Counted from the stretch's first letter, positions 1 through 5,883 are shown. The stretch: DNA of 6,810 nucleotides from Bacillota bacterium (GCA_017437925.1 JAFRWQ010000252.1:1-6810); one strand, 5' to 3'. Numbers and translations: made by a program. Notes: generated by a model from the letters alone, not told the origin.

Positions 1-1
1 G

Positions 2-484
2 CCCTGGGCCCTCACCGGAACTCAGATGAAGAGGCCTCACAATGTGGTAAACTCCCTCTACCTCGACCCCGAAGAGCTGGAGCAGACAAACATCGAGCGC
101 TACAAGACCTATGCCCTCATCGAGGAGAACGAGCCCCGCTGGGAGGAGTACATGATGGAAGACGCCGAGTACTGCCTGGTGGCCTTCGGCATAGCCTCCC
201 GCGTCGCCAAAAACGCGGTGGTGAGCCTGAGAAAGAAGGGCATAAAGGCAGGCCTCATCAGGCCCATCACAGTCTGGCCCTTCCCCAAGAAGGCCCTTGC
301 GGCCGCAGCGGACAAGGTCAAGGCCTTCGTCAGCGTCGAGCTTTCCATGGGACAGATGATAGAAGACATTAAGCTGGCCACCGAATGCAGAAGGCCCGTG
401 ACCCTCTGCAGCAGGGTAGGCGGCCTCATCCCGGGCCCCGATCAGATCATCGGCGCCGTAGAAGAGCTGGCGGGAGGTAAATAA
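2..484 (+). CDS. vorB: 2-oxoacid:ferredoxin oxidoreductase alpha subunit, VorB/KorA type (3' part only)
   Basis: C-terminal part of the alpha subunit of a 2-oxoacid:ferredoxin oxidoreductase, which turns 2-oxoacids (branched-chain ones in the Vor subgroup) plus CoA into acyl-CoA and CO2 while reducing ferredoxin. The frame is open from the left edge, so the true start lies outside; the ATG at 26 is internal. The first visible residues, PWALTGTQ, and the segments [37 protein letters not shown] and [12 protein letters not shown] match the transketolase C-terminal-like and pyrimidine-binding end of VorB proteins. About 160 residues are visible. It ends at TAA 482-484, one base before the beta-subunit start codon, so the two are in one operon. 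The substrate class (3-methyl-2-oxobutanoate versus 2-oxoglutarate) is inferred from remembered similarity only. Confidence 0.88.
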   Translation, partial: PWALTGTQMKRPHNVVNSLYLDPEELEQTNIERYKTYALIEENEPRWEEYMMEDAEYCLVAFGIASRVAKNAVVSLRKKGIKAGLIRPITVWPFPKKALAAAADKVKAFVSVELSMGQMIEDIKLATECRRPVTLCSRVGGLIPGPDQIIGAVEELAGGK

Positions 485-485
485 A

Positions 486-1232
486 ATGGCAGTGGTATTC
501 GAAAGACCCAAGAGCCTCACACAGGCTGAATTTCACTATTGTCCCGGCTGCACCCACGGCATCATCCACAGGCTGGTGGCCGAGGCTATAGACAAGCTGG
601 GCATAGAGGGCAGGACCGTGGGAGTAGCTCCCGTAGGCTGCGCCGTCTTCGCCTACAATTACTTCAACTGCGACATGGTGGAGGCCGCCCACGGCAGAGC
701 TCCCGCCGTCGCGACAGGCCTCAAGAGGGCCATTCCCGAAAACATAGTCTTCACCTATCAGGGCGACGGAGACCTGGCCTCCATAGGCATGGCGGAGACC
801 GTCCACTCGGCGACCAGAGGCGAAAACATCACCATCATCTTCGTCAACAACGCCATCTACGGCATGACCGGAGGACAGATGGCTCCCACTTCTCTTCCCG
901 GACAGGTCACCCAGACCTCGCCCTACGGCAGAGACACCCGCGTCGCCGGCTGGCCCGTGAGAGTGTCCGAGCTTCTCGCTACCCTCGACGGCCCCGAGTA
1001 CATCGAAAGGGTCGCCGTCAACAACGTGAAGAACGTGAACAACGCCAAGAGGGCCATCGAGAAGGCCTTCAGAAACCAGGTCGAGGGCAAAGGCTTCTCC
1101 CTGGTCGAGGTCATTTCGTCCTGCCCGACCAACTGGGGCATGACACCCAAGCAGGCCCTTCAGTGGGTGGACGAAAAGATGATACCCTATTATCCTCTGG
1201 GCGTTTACCGCGACAGAAGCAAGGAGGCATAG
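486..1232 (+). CDS. vorA: 2-oxoacid:ferredoxin oxidoreductase beta subunit, thiamine-diphosphate binding
   Basis: Beta subunit (248 aa, the usual length for the separate-subunit type) that holds thiamine diphosphate and carries out decarboxylation with the alpha subunit in the cytoplasm. Visible motifs: YCPGC at residues 18-22, typical of the family's N-terminus; the ThDP/Mg signature starting GDGD at 93-96 and ending in NN at 121-122; and TGGQ at 128-131, followed by the SLPGQ loop. The start is supported by GGGAGGT at 472-478, 7 nt before the ATG. It begins 1 nt after the alpha subunit and ends 3 nt before the gamma subunit, so the three are co-transcribed and probably translationally coupled. 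No [4Fe-4S] ferredoxin-like domain is present here; a small ferredoxin-type delta subunit, if there is one, would lie upstream of the window. KorB is the alternative name if 2-oxoglutarate is the substrate. Confidence 0.92.
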   Translation: MAVVFERPKSLTQAEFHYCPGCTHGIIHRLVAEAIDKLGIEGRTVGVAPVGCAVFAYNYFNCDMVEAAHGRAPAVATGLKRAIPENIVFTYQGDGDLASIGMAETVHSATRGENITIIFVNNAIYGMTGGQMAPTSLPGQVTQTSPYGRDTRVAGWPVRVSELLATLDGPEYIERVAVNNVKNVNNAKRAIEKAFRNQVEGKGFSLVEVISSCPTNWGMTPKQALQWVDEKMIPYYPLGVYRDRSKEA

Positions 1233-1235
1233 GCC

Positions 1236-1766
1236 ATGACCAGCAATATACTCATAGCGGGCTTCGGCGGACAGGGCATACTCTTCGCCGGCAAATTCCT
1301 GGCCTATAAAGGCCTGCTCGAGGGAAAGCAGCTGAGCTGGCTGCCCTCCTACGGCCCCGAGATGCGCGGCGGCACCGCCAACTGCAACATCATAATCAGC
1401 GACGAGCCGGTGGGTTCGCCCATAGTCTTTGAGCCCGACATCCTGGTGGTCATGAACCGCCCCTCCCTGGACAAGTACGAGTCGGCCGTGGTCCCCGGGG
1501 GAGTCATCATGTGCGATACAGCCATGGTCGACAGGAAGGTCGAAAGGACCGACGTCAGGACGATCTATGTGCCCGCGACCACTCTCGCGGGAGAGCTGGG
1601 CACCCCGACCCTGGCCAACATGGTGCTGATCGGAAAGCTCCTCAAAGAGTGCCCCGAGCTGGGAGCCGAGCACATCGAAGAGGTGCTGCACAAGGTCATA
1701 TCGGCCCGCCACGCGGACCTTTACGACTACAACCTCAAGGCCATAAAGAAGGGAATGGAGATCTGA
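1236..1766 (+). CDS. vorC: 2-oxoacid:ferredoxin oxidoreductase gamma subunit
   Basis: Gamma subunit (176 aa, normal size) of the 2-oxoacid:ferredoxin oxidoreductase; in this family it forms the CoA-binding/interface domain III. Family signatures are clear: the N-terminal glycine-rich GFGGQGI at residues 9-15 and PSYGPEMRGGTANC at 37-50, followed by a VVMNRPSLDKY segment. The start is set by AAGGAGG at 1221-1227, 8 nt before ATG and lying inside the end of the beta gene. This is the last gene of the operon: a hairpin terminator follows at 1799-1822. Subunit order alpha-beta-gamma is that of VorBAC/KorABC clusters. Symbol is tentative between vorC and korC. Confidence 0.92.
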   Translation: MTSNILIAGFGGQGILFAGKFLAYKGLLEGKQLSWLPSYGPEMRGGTANCNIIISDEPVGSPIVFEPDILVVMNRPSLDKYESAVVPGGVIMCDTAMVDRKVERTDVRTIYVPATTLAGELGTPTLANMVLIGKLLKECPELGAEHIEEVLHKVISARHADLYDYNLKAIKKGMEI

Positions 1767-1792
1767 TCCCCTGCCTTAAGGCGCAGGAGCAT

Positions 1793-1825
1793 AAAAAGAG
1801 CCGGACGCTCAAGCGTCCGGCTTTT
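1793..1825. terminator. Bidirectional intrinsic terminator between convergent units
   Basis: A perfect 10-bp GC-rich stem (1799-1808 with 1813-1822, TCAA loop) is followed on the + strand by TTTT and preceded by AAAAA at 1793-1797, which becomes a U-run when read on the - strand. It lies 33 nt after the vorC stop and 12 nt beyond the stop of the convergent MBL-fold gene, so it can end both transcripts. The - direction has the better U-tract. Confidence 0.85.
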
Positions 1826-1837
1826 GGTTTGCCGTAT

Positions 1838-2713
1838 TTAATACCCCAGCTTTATAAATTCGTCGAGCCTTTCTTCGAGGGAATCGAGGAAGATGCCCCA
1901 GCCCCTGGGATTTACGAAGGGGTTCTCGCCCGGGTGCTCCTTCATCCACGCGTGCTTTTCGAGGGTGCAGTTGTGGTAGGGATGGTTGCCCAGGAATATG
2001 TCCACCTTTTCGGGCCTCAGCCTCGCGATGGAATCCTTCATCAGCTCCGCCTTGTTCGTCGGCAGACCGTACTCCCTGCTGTGGTCCTTGTAGACGCTTA
2101 AGAAGCCCACGCCGCCCAGGTAGCCCACCTTCTTCACCTCATCTCCGTCAACGGCGTCGAAGAAGAAGGCCATGGTCCCCATGGTGTGGCCGGGGGCCAG
2201 GACGCAGCGCACCGAGGTATTGCCCACGGTGAGCACGTCGCCGTCGTCTATCTCGATGTCGGGCCAGCAGATGTCGTTGTAGGGGGAGGGTGCCAGGTGC
2301 ATCAGGGCTCTTCTGGGCTCCTCCCTTATGAGCTCGGTATCGACCCTGCTCATGGCGATCCGGGCGCCGTAAAGGTTCCTGAACTCGTTGCCCGATCCGA
2401 AGTGGTCGAAGTGGCCGTGGGAATTGATGATGAGCTTGAGATCGTGGGGATCGAAGCCCAGGTCGTATATGGACTGGATGATCAGGTGGCTCGAATTGCC
2501 GTAGCCGGTGTCGAAGAGTATGAGGCCGTCGCCGGTGTCCACCAGGTGCATGCAGACCTTTTTATCGCCTACGTAGTAGAGGTTCCCGAAGATGCGGAAG
2601 GGCTCCTCCTGATAGACCGAAGGCCTGGTGTAGAAATCCGCCAGATTGGGGAGAAAGTTGTCCATGACCTCTTTATAGGTCTTGTTGGTGCCGAGATCGC
2701 ATTCCTGATACAT
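1838..2713 (-). CDS. MBL-fold metallo-hydrolase (metallo-beta-lactamase superfamily, cytoplasmic)
   Basis: 291-aa enzyme of the metallo-beta-lactamase fold. The metal-binding HxHxDH motif is intact: SHGHFDH gives H99, H101, D103 and H104. H176 in APGHTMGT and H244 in GNHPYHN supply the remaining ligands of a binuclear zinc site. The spacing and the NHPxHN ending resemble the group around subclass B3 enzymes and lactonase-like hydrolases. There is no signal peptide or membrane segment, so it should act in the cytoplasm, unlike secreted beta-lactamases. The start is fixed by AGGAGG (2719-2724 on the - strand), 5 nt before ATG. It has its own extended -10 promoter in the 88-nt gap behind the cysteine hydrolase gene. 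The substrate cannot be read from the sequence; a lactone, cyclic amide or thioester are options. Confidence 0.88.
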   Translation of the reverse strand: MYQECDLGTNKTYKEVMDNFLPNLADFYTRPSVYQEEPFRIFGNLYYVGDKKVCMHLVDTGDGLILFDTGYGNSSHLIIQSIYDLGFDPHDLKLIINSHGHFDHFGSGNEFRNLYGARIAMSRVDTELIREEPRRALMHLAPSPYNDICWPDIEIDDGDVLTVGNTSVRCVLAPGHTMGTMAFFFDAVDGDEVKKVGYLGGVGFLSVYKDHSREYGLPTNKAELMKDSIARLRPEKVDIFLGNHPYHNCTLEKHAWMKEHPGENPFVNPRGWGIFLDSLEERLDEFIKLGY

Positions 2714-2747
2714 TGGATCCTCCTGTTTCGCTCCGTATTATTGCGCG

Positions 2748-2761
2748 AGCCCCGCGGGGCT
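2748..2761. repeat. 14-bp perfect palindrome at the predicted transcription start of the MBL-fold gene
   Basis: AGCCCCGCGGGGCT is its own reverse complement and sits directly after the predicted start of the MBL-fold transcript and before its ribosome binding site. On the - strand it is followed by CGCGCAATAATA, not a U-run, so it is unlikely to be an intrinsic terminator for the cysteine hydrolase gene. It could be an operator or a 5'-end RNA hairpin; its role is not known from the sequence. Confidence 0.55.
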
Positions 2762-2768
2762 TAATATG

Positions 2769-2777
2769 ATTATACCA
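2769..2777 (-). promoter_or_regulatory. Extended -10 promoter of the MBL-fold gene
   Basis: On the - strand this reads TGGTATAAT, a perfect TATAAT with the TGn extension. No good -35 is seen at 16-18 nt upstream, which fits an extended -10 promoter. Transcription would start near 2762, giving a leader of roughly 49 nt before the ATG at 2713. This promoter would uncouple the MBL-fold gene from the cysteine hydrolase gene upstream. Confidence 0.6.
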
Positions 2778-2801
2778 CAGTCCGGGGAAGAAAGGTGTTT
2801 T

Positions 2802-3503
2802 TTAGGCTTCAAGGGCCCTGCTCATGGCCTCTATGCACTCGTCCGTTGTGATCACGTGGCAGTAGATGTTGTTGAGTATGGTGAGCTCCGCCTTCTGTAT
2901 CTCCTCGGTCGAGGCTCTGCAGGCGTCTTCTATTAGCCAGACCCTGTAGCTCTCGTCGGCAAGGCTCCTCACGGTGCCCGAAACGCACTGGTCGGTGAGG
3001 ACGCCGGTGACCACCACCGTGTCTATGCCCATGTTGTAAAGGGTCAGGCGCAGGTTCGTGCCGGTCAGGGCGCTGTCGGTGGTCTTAACAACGACTATCT
3101 CGTCCTCTTTGGGGGTAAGCTCGCTTAAGATCTCGGCCCTGGGGTCTTTCGGGGGGAGCAGCAGCTCGTTGTAGCCGGTCGCCTTCTGGTCCAGGGACCT
3201 GTCGCGGCCGTCCCTTCTTCTGCCCTGTATCTTTGCGAAGAAGACGTCCAGGCCGTTTTTTCTGAAGAAATCGAGAAGCTTCACGTTATTTGGGAGCACG
3301 GTCTCGTCTATGGCGCGGTAGAACTGCTCCCAGCGCAGCTTTTCGGCCTGCTCTTCGGGGCTGTCCCCGTACCCGGGCCTGGTGACGAAGACGTGCTGCA
3401 TGTCTATGATGAGAAGGGCGGTCTTTTTCGGATCGATCTCGATGGGGCCGTAGTCGTTGTCGTTTTCGTAGTAGAAGGACACATACCTGTCGTTTACTTT
3501 CAT
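2802..3503 (-). CDS. Isochorismatase-family cysteine hydrolase
   Basis: 233-aa member of the isochorismatase-like cysteine hydrolase superfamily, which includes RutB-type ureidoacrylate amidohydrolases, biuret hydrolases, N-carbamoylsarcosine amidases and nicotinamidases. The catalytic triad is present in the usual order: D34 in LLIIDMQ, K140 in VVVKTTDSALTGTNL, and C173 in GVLTDQCVSGTVRSLAD. The residues before C173 (V168-L169) hold the typical cis-peptide/oxyanion position. No signal peptide, so cytoplasmic. The start is supported by AAGGAG (3511-3516, - strand), 7 nt before ATG. The charged stretch GRRRDGRDRSLDQK (94-107) probably belongs to the substrate region; it argues for a small amide or carbamoyl compound over isochorismate, but the exact substrate is open. 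It lies only 35 nt behind the tRNA terminator and no promoter is evident there. Confidence 0.88.
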   Translation of the reverse strand: MKVNDRYVSFYYENDNDYGPIEIDPKKTALLIIDMQHVFVTRPGYGDSPEEQAEKLRWEQFYRAIDETVLPNNVKLLDFFRKNGLDVFFAKIQGRRRDGRDRSLDQKATGYNELLLPPKDPRAEILSELTPKEDEIVVVKTTDSALTGTNLRLTLYNMGIDTVVVTGVLTDQCVSGTVRSLADESYRVWLIEDACRASTEEIQKAELTILNNIYCHVITTDECIEAMSRALEA

Positions 3504-3538
3504 GGCGGCTCTCCTTTTCGCTGACGCTCTTTTGCTTT

Positions 3539-3571
3539 AAAAAAACCCCGTGATCCGAGGGGATCGCGGGG
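3539..3571 (-). terminator. Strong intrinsic terminator after tRNA-Val
   Basis: On the - strand an 11-bp stem (3561-3571 with 3546-3556, one A-C mismatch, 4-nt loop at 3557-3560) is followed by seven U (3539-3545). It is 9 nt past the CCA end of the tRNA and ends 35 nt before the cysteine hydrolase start codon. Confidence 0.92.
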
Positions 3572-3580
3572 TATATACCG

Positions 3581-3657
3581 TGGTGGGCGATATTGGACTT
3601 GAACCAACGGCCTCCTGCATGTCGAGCAGGCGCTCTAACCAGCTGAGCTAACCGCCC
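3581..3657 (-). tRNA. tRNA-Val (anticodon GAC), with C at position 33
   Basis: Full 77-nt cloverleaf with an encoded CCA (3581-3583) and discriminator A73. Acceptor arm: GGGCGGT pairs with ATCGCCC (one G-U). D-arm: GCTC/GAGC with G18 and G19. Anticodon stem: CCTGC/GCAGG, enclosing the 7-nt loop TCGACAT, so positions 34-36 are GAC (valine, codons GUC/GUU). T-arm: GTTGG/CCAAT with loop TTCAAGT. All folding elements are regular except position 33, which is C instead of the almost universal U. Its own promoter lies at 3670-3698 and a strong terminator at 3539-3571. Confidence 0.93.
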
Positions 3658-3669
3658 ACGGCACGAAAA

Positions 3670-3698
3670 ATAATAACCTATAAAGAAGACATTTGCAA
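3670..3698 (-). promoter_or_regulatory. Promoter of the tRNA-Val gene
   Basis: On the - strand TTGCAA (3693-3698), a 17-nt spacer and TATTAT (3670-3675) make a plausible sigma-A-type promoter: -35 with 4/6 and -10 with 5/6 matches. The predicted start is near 3663, six bases before the mature tRNA 5' end at 3657. It lies in the short gap behind the methyltransferase stop. Confidence 0.55.
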
Positions 3699-3726
3699 GC
3701 ACTTTTTGCGGGGCCGCCAAAGATTT

Positions 3727-5055
3727 TTATGTATCGCCTAGGCATTTAAGGGCGCTCCCTCCGAATTTGTCCCAGACCTTGACCGCGCCGCAGCCGGGGG
3801 CGGTCTTTATGTCCAGGCGCTTTCCCTTCTTCGGGGGAAGGAAGACCTTCTGCGCGGTAAAGACGCCGTCTTCAAGGCTTCCCGAAGCCGCGAACTCAGC
3901 CAGGGCTATTGGATTGGCCTTTACGGCCTTTTCAAGGGAGGCGGCCGCCTTTCCCTTAAGGCCCAGCTCGGAAACCGGCCTCTCACAGAGGGTCAGGCTG
4001 CAGTCCGCTCCCGGATCTTCGGTCTCAAGGGAGATCTGCCTGGGCAGCATCTCTATCTTTATATCGGGCTTTCCGAAGCCTTCAAAGCCTTTCTGGACCA
4101 TCATCTCAAAGGGGACTCCGCATTTGGCCGTTCTTGCCGCCGAGGTGACCAGGGCGGCGGGGGCCGCGTCGCAGCAGAGGAAGCTCCGGCCGCTCAGAGC
4201 CGCGGCTTCTGCCAGGGTCCCGCTGCCGCAGTAGAAGTCGGCCGCGATGCCTTCGGCGGGGCAGAAGCTCTCCATTAGGAGCTGCAGCAGCTTGAGAGGC
4301 TTTTGGGTCGCGTAGCCCGTCCTTTCGGGGGAGCTTCTGGGCACCATGTCTATGGTGAAGACGTCCCTTCTGTTCACCAGAGTGTACCAGCCGGTCTCGT
4401 CCTCGTATTCCTTTACGCCCTTGAAGCGGTAGGGCTTAAAGCCTCTGTTGTAGGACTTTTCCTTCTGGGGACTGAAGTAGTATTTCTTCGTTTTGGCGTA
4501 GACCAGTATGGTGTCGTGCTTCTTGGCGAAGCCCCGGCTTCCGAAGCCGCCGGATTTGTACGACCATATGAGCTCGTTGACGAAGTTGGCGCTGCCGAAG
4601 ATGCCGTCCATCAGAAGCTTTACATAGTGGACCGCGTGCCAGTCAAGGTGGACGCAGACTACCCCGCTGTCCGCCATGAGGTCTCTTATGAGCTCAAGCC
4701 TTACGGCAAGATCGGTAAGATAAGCCTCAAGCCCCCTGGAGCTGCTGTCGCTGTAGGCTATGCGGGAAAGGAGCTTCGGGTTTGCATCTCCGGTCTCAAG
4801 CCTTACCCTTGCCATCTGGCCGGTGCCGGTGAAGAAGGGGGGATCGATGTAGACGAAGTCGATCTTCCCGCTCAGGCTCTTTTCCTCGCTGAGATATCTC
4901 ATGAACCCGAGGTTGTCTCCCAGGGCAAGGATATTGTCTGAAGGCGAAAAAAAGCGGTCCGTCAGGGCAAAGCCCGCGGCGGGCGCTTTCATGAATGTCT
5001 CAAGGACTGCGTCGGCTCTTTTGGCGGCCAGGGCCAGTTTCTCAAAGGGGTCCAT
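3727..5055 (-). CDS. Orphan DNA methyltransferase, beta class (N6-adenine or N4-cytosine, type III Mod-like)
   Basis: 442-aa S-adenosylmethionine-dependent DNA methyltransferase. The catalytic motif IV, DPPF (71-74, in FVYIDPPFFTG), precedes TGYATQKP (247-253, motif X region) and the AdoMet-binding motif I FYCGSGT (274-280); this order is that of the beta class, as in type III Mod subunits. HDTILVYAKT (180-189) is also typical. Residues about 330-442 form a tail with little recognisable similarity that ends in VKVWDKFGG, resembling the VKVIDxFGN close of many Mod-like enzymes. No restriction endonuclease gene is beside it, so it appears to be an orphan modification or regulatory methylase. 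The start codon is 3 nt after the lexA stop and lacks a visible Shine-Dalgarno, so translation is probably coupled to lexA and transcription comes from the LexA-controlled promoter. Target sequence unknown; N6-adenine is the more common product for DPPF/DPPY beta enzymes. Confidence 0.9.
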   Translation of the reverse strand: MDPFEKLALAAKRADAVLETFMKAPAAGFALTDRFFSPSDNILALGDNLGFMRYLSEEKSLSGKIDFVYIDPPFFTGTGQMARVRLETGDANPKLLSRIAYSDSSSRGLEAYLTDLAVRLELIRDLMADSGVVCVHLDWHAVHYVKLLMDGIFGSANFVNELIWSYKSGGFGSRGFAKKHDTILVYAKTKKYYFSPQKEKSYNRGFKPYRFKGVKEYEDETGWYTLVNRRDVFTIDMVPRSSPERTGYATQKPLKLLQLLMESFCPAEGIAADFYCGSGTLAEAAALSGRSFLCCDAAPAALVTSAARTAKCGVPFEMMVQKGFEGFGKPDIKIEMLPRQISLETEDPGADCSLTLCERPVSELGLKGKAAASLEKAVKANPIALAEFAASGSLEDGVFTAQKVFLPPKKGKRLDIKTAPGCGAVKVWDKFGGSALKCLGDT

Positions 5056-5058
5056 GGT

Positions 5059-5712
5059 TTAATGGAAATATCTGAAGACGCCCCTGACCAGGCCCAGGAC
5101 CTGGACCTTGTCTACTATTATGGGCTCCATCTCGCTGTTCTGAGGCTGCAGGCGATAGTGGCCGTTCTCCTTGTAATAGGTCTTGACCGTGGCCTCGCTC
5201 TCTATGCCGTCTATCATGGCCACCACTATGTCGCCGTTGGCAGCGGTATTCTGCTGTTCGACCAGTATGTAGTCACCGTCTAGTATGCCGGCGTCCTTCA
5301 TGGACTCCCCGTGGACGGTGAGCATGAAGCTGCTGCCTCTGCCCAGGTATCTGGCGGGCAGGGGGAAGGAGTCCTCTATGTTCTGCTCTGCCAGTATGGG
5401 GGTGCCCGCCGCTATGCGGCCCACCACCGGTATATCGACCACGTCTTCTCTTTCTTCGGCGGGAGCCTTCCTTTCGGCCTCTTTTCTTACGGGGCCCGAT
5501 CCCTCGTCGGTGTTTATCACCTCGAGGGCTCTTCTTTTTACAGGGTCTTTACGTATATAGCCCTGCTCCTGAAGGCTGCCTATGGCCTTGTGCACCGTTG
5601 ACGTGGACTTGATGTTCAGGGCTGCGCAGATCTCCCTCACCGTGGGGGGATAACCGTTCTTTTTGATCTGCTGCTGCATGTACTTGAGTATCTGCTGTTC
5701 CCGTTCAGTCAT
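5059..5712 (-). CDS. lexA: LexA repressor (SOS response regulator, self-cleaving)
   Basis: 217-aa LexA. The N-terminal winged helix-turn-helix starts MTEREQQILKYM and has its recognition part around PTVREICAALNIKSTSTVHK (23-42). The C-terminal S24-type peptidase domain has the self-cleavage site A102-G103 (GRIAAGTP), the nucleophile S137 (VHGESMKD) and the general base K177 (ATVKTYY). RecA-stimulated self-cleavage inactivates it and releases SOS genes. The start chosen is ATG at 5710-5712, with CGGAGG (5718-5723) 5 nt upstream; the in-frame ATG 24 codons earlier would start inside the operator and upstream of the predicted transcript start. It is first in a unit with the DNA methyltransferase and has an operator over its own -35, so it is autoregulated. 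Confidence 0.96.
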   Translation of the reverse strand: MTEREQQILKYMQQQIKKNGYPPTVREICAALNIKSTSTVHKAIGSLQEQGYIRKDPVKRRALEVINTDEGSGPVRKEAERKAPAEEREDVVDIPVVGRIAAGTPILAEQNIEDSFPLPARYLGRGSSFMLTVHGESMKDAGILDGDYILVEQQNTAANGDIVVAMIDGIESEATVKTYYKENGHYRLQPQNSEMEPIIVDKVQVLGLVRGVFRYFH

Positions 5713-5752
5713 TTTAGCCTCCGCTTTCAGAATGCCGCAATACTTCGCCTGT

Positions 5753-5781
5753 ATTATATCACGGGCTTTTGAACTTGTAAA
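5753..5781 (-). promoter_or_regulatory. Promoter of the lexA-methyltransferase unit
   Basis: On the - strand TTTACA (5776-5781, 5/6 match to TTGACA), a 17-nt spacer and a perfect TATAAT (5753-5758) preceded by TGA, an extended -10. The predicted start is near 5746, giving a leader of about 34 nt to the lexA ATG at 5712. Confidence 0.8.
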
Positions 5782-5791
5782 CATTTGTTCG
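5778..5791 (-). promoter_or_regulatory. LexA operator (SOS box) overlapping the lexA -35 element
   Basis: On the - strand this reads CGAACAAATGTTTA, which fits 13 of 14 positions of the B. subtilis LexA/DinR consensus CGAACRNRYGTTYC; only the last base differs. It overlaps the -35 element of the lexA promoter by four bases, the right place for repression by LexA. A further GTTC half-site follows on the same strand (5771-5774). Confidence 0.8.
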
Positions 5792-5854
5792 GAGTTTTAG
5801 CCGGATCCGCGCCGAAAAAACTGCCGCCTGCCGTCCCCTTTAAGGCGATTATTA

Positions 5855-5883
5855 TTGACTTTAAGGGTCCTTAGCAATAAAAT
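5855..5883 (+). promoter_or_regulatory. Promoter of leuS, with an inverted repeat in the spacer
   Basis: TTGACT (5855-5860), a 17-nt spacer and TAAAAT (5878-5883) match sigma-A elements at 5/6 each. The predicted start is near 5890, leaving a leader of about 52 nt. The spacer holds the inverted repeat TAAGG-GT-CCTTA (5862-5873), and the 8-mer CTTTAAGG occurs at 5838-5845 and again at 5859-5866, exactly 21 bp apart. The leader is too short for a T-box and no T-box signature is seen. Confidence 0.7.

Noticed and set aside
539..1309. Second + frame inside the beta gene
   Set aside because: Arg/His-rich, low-complexity translation typical of an out-of-frame reading of GC-rich coding sequence.
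447..1712. Long antisense reading frame (421 codons) opposite the vor beta and gamma genes
   Set aside because: It lies fully opposite two genes with unmistakable family motifs; GC-rich third positions keep the opposite frame open. The translation has no recognisable motif.
1838..2713. Subclass B3 beta-lactamase (resistance gene)
   Set aside because: The metal motif resembles that group, but there is no signal peptide and the superfamily is mostly other hydrolases; a resistance call is not supported.
2748..2761. Palindrome as intrinsic terminator of the cysteine hydrolase gene
   Set aside because: No U-run follows on the - strand, and it lies downstream of the next gene's -10 element.
2186..2764. 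+ strand frame opposite the MBL-fold gene
   Set aside because: Antisense shadow; the - strand protein has a full set of metal ligands.
3286..3720. Reading frame of 144 codons across the tRNA
   Set aside because: Its N-terminal half is the translated tRNA (GRLAQLVRAPARHAGGRWF), a well-known artefact, and the rest is a shadow of the cysteine hydrolase gene.
4303..4941. + strand frame opposite the methyltransferase
   Set aside because: Antisense shadow of a gene with clear DPPF and FxGxG motifs.
5713..5784. Longer LexA with 24 extra N-terminal residues
   Set aside because: The upstream ATG is within the operator and before the predicted transcript start; the internal ATG has a good ribosome binding site and gives the standard LexA N-terminus.
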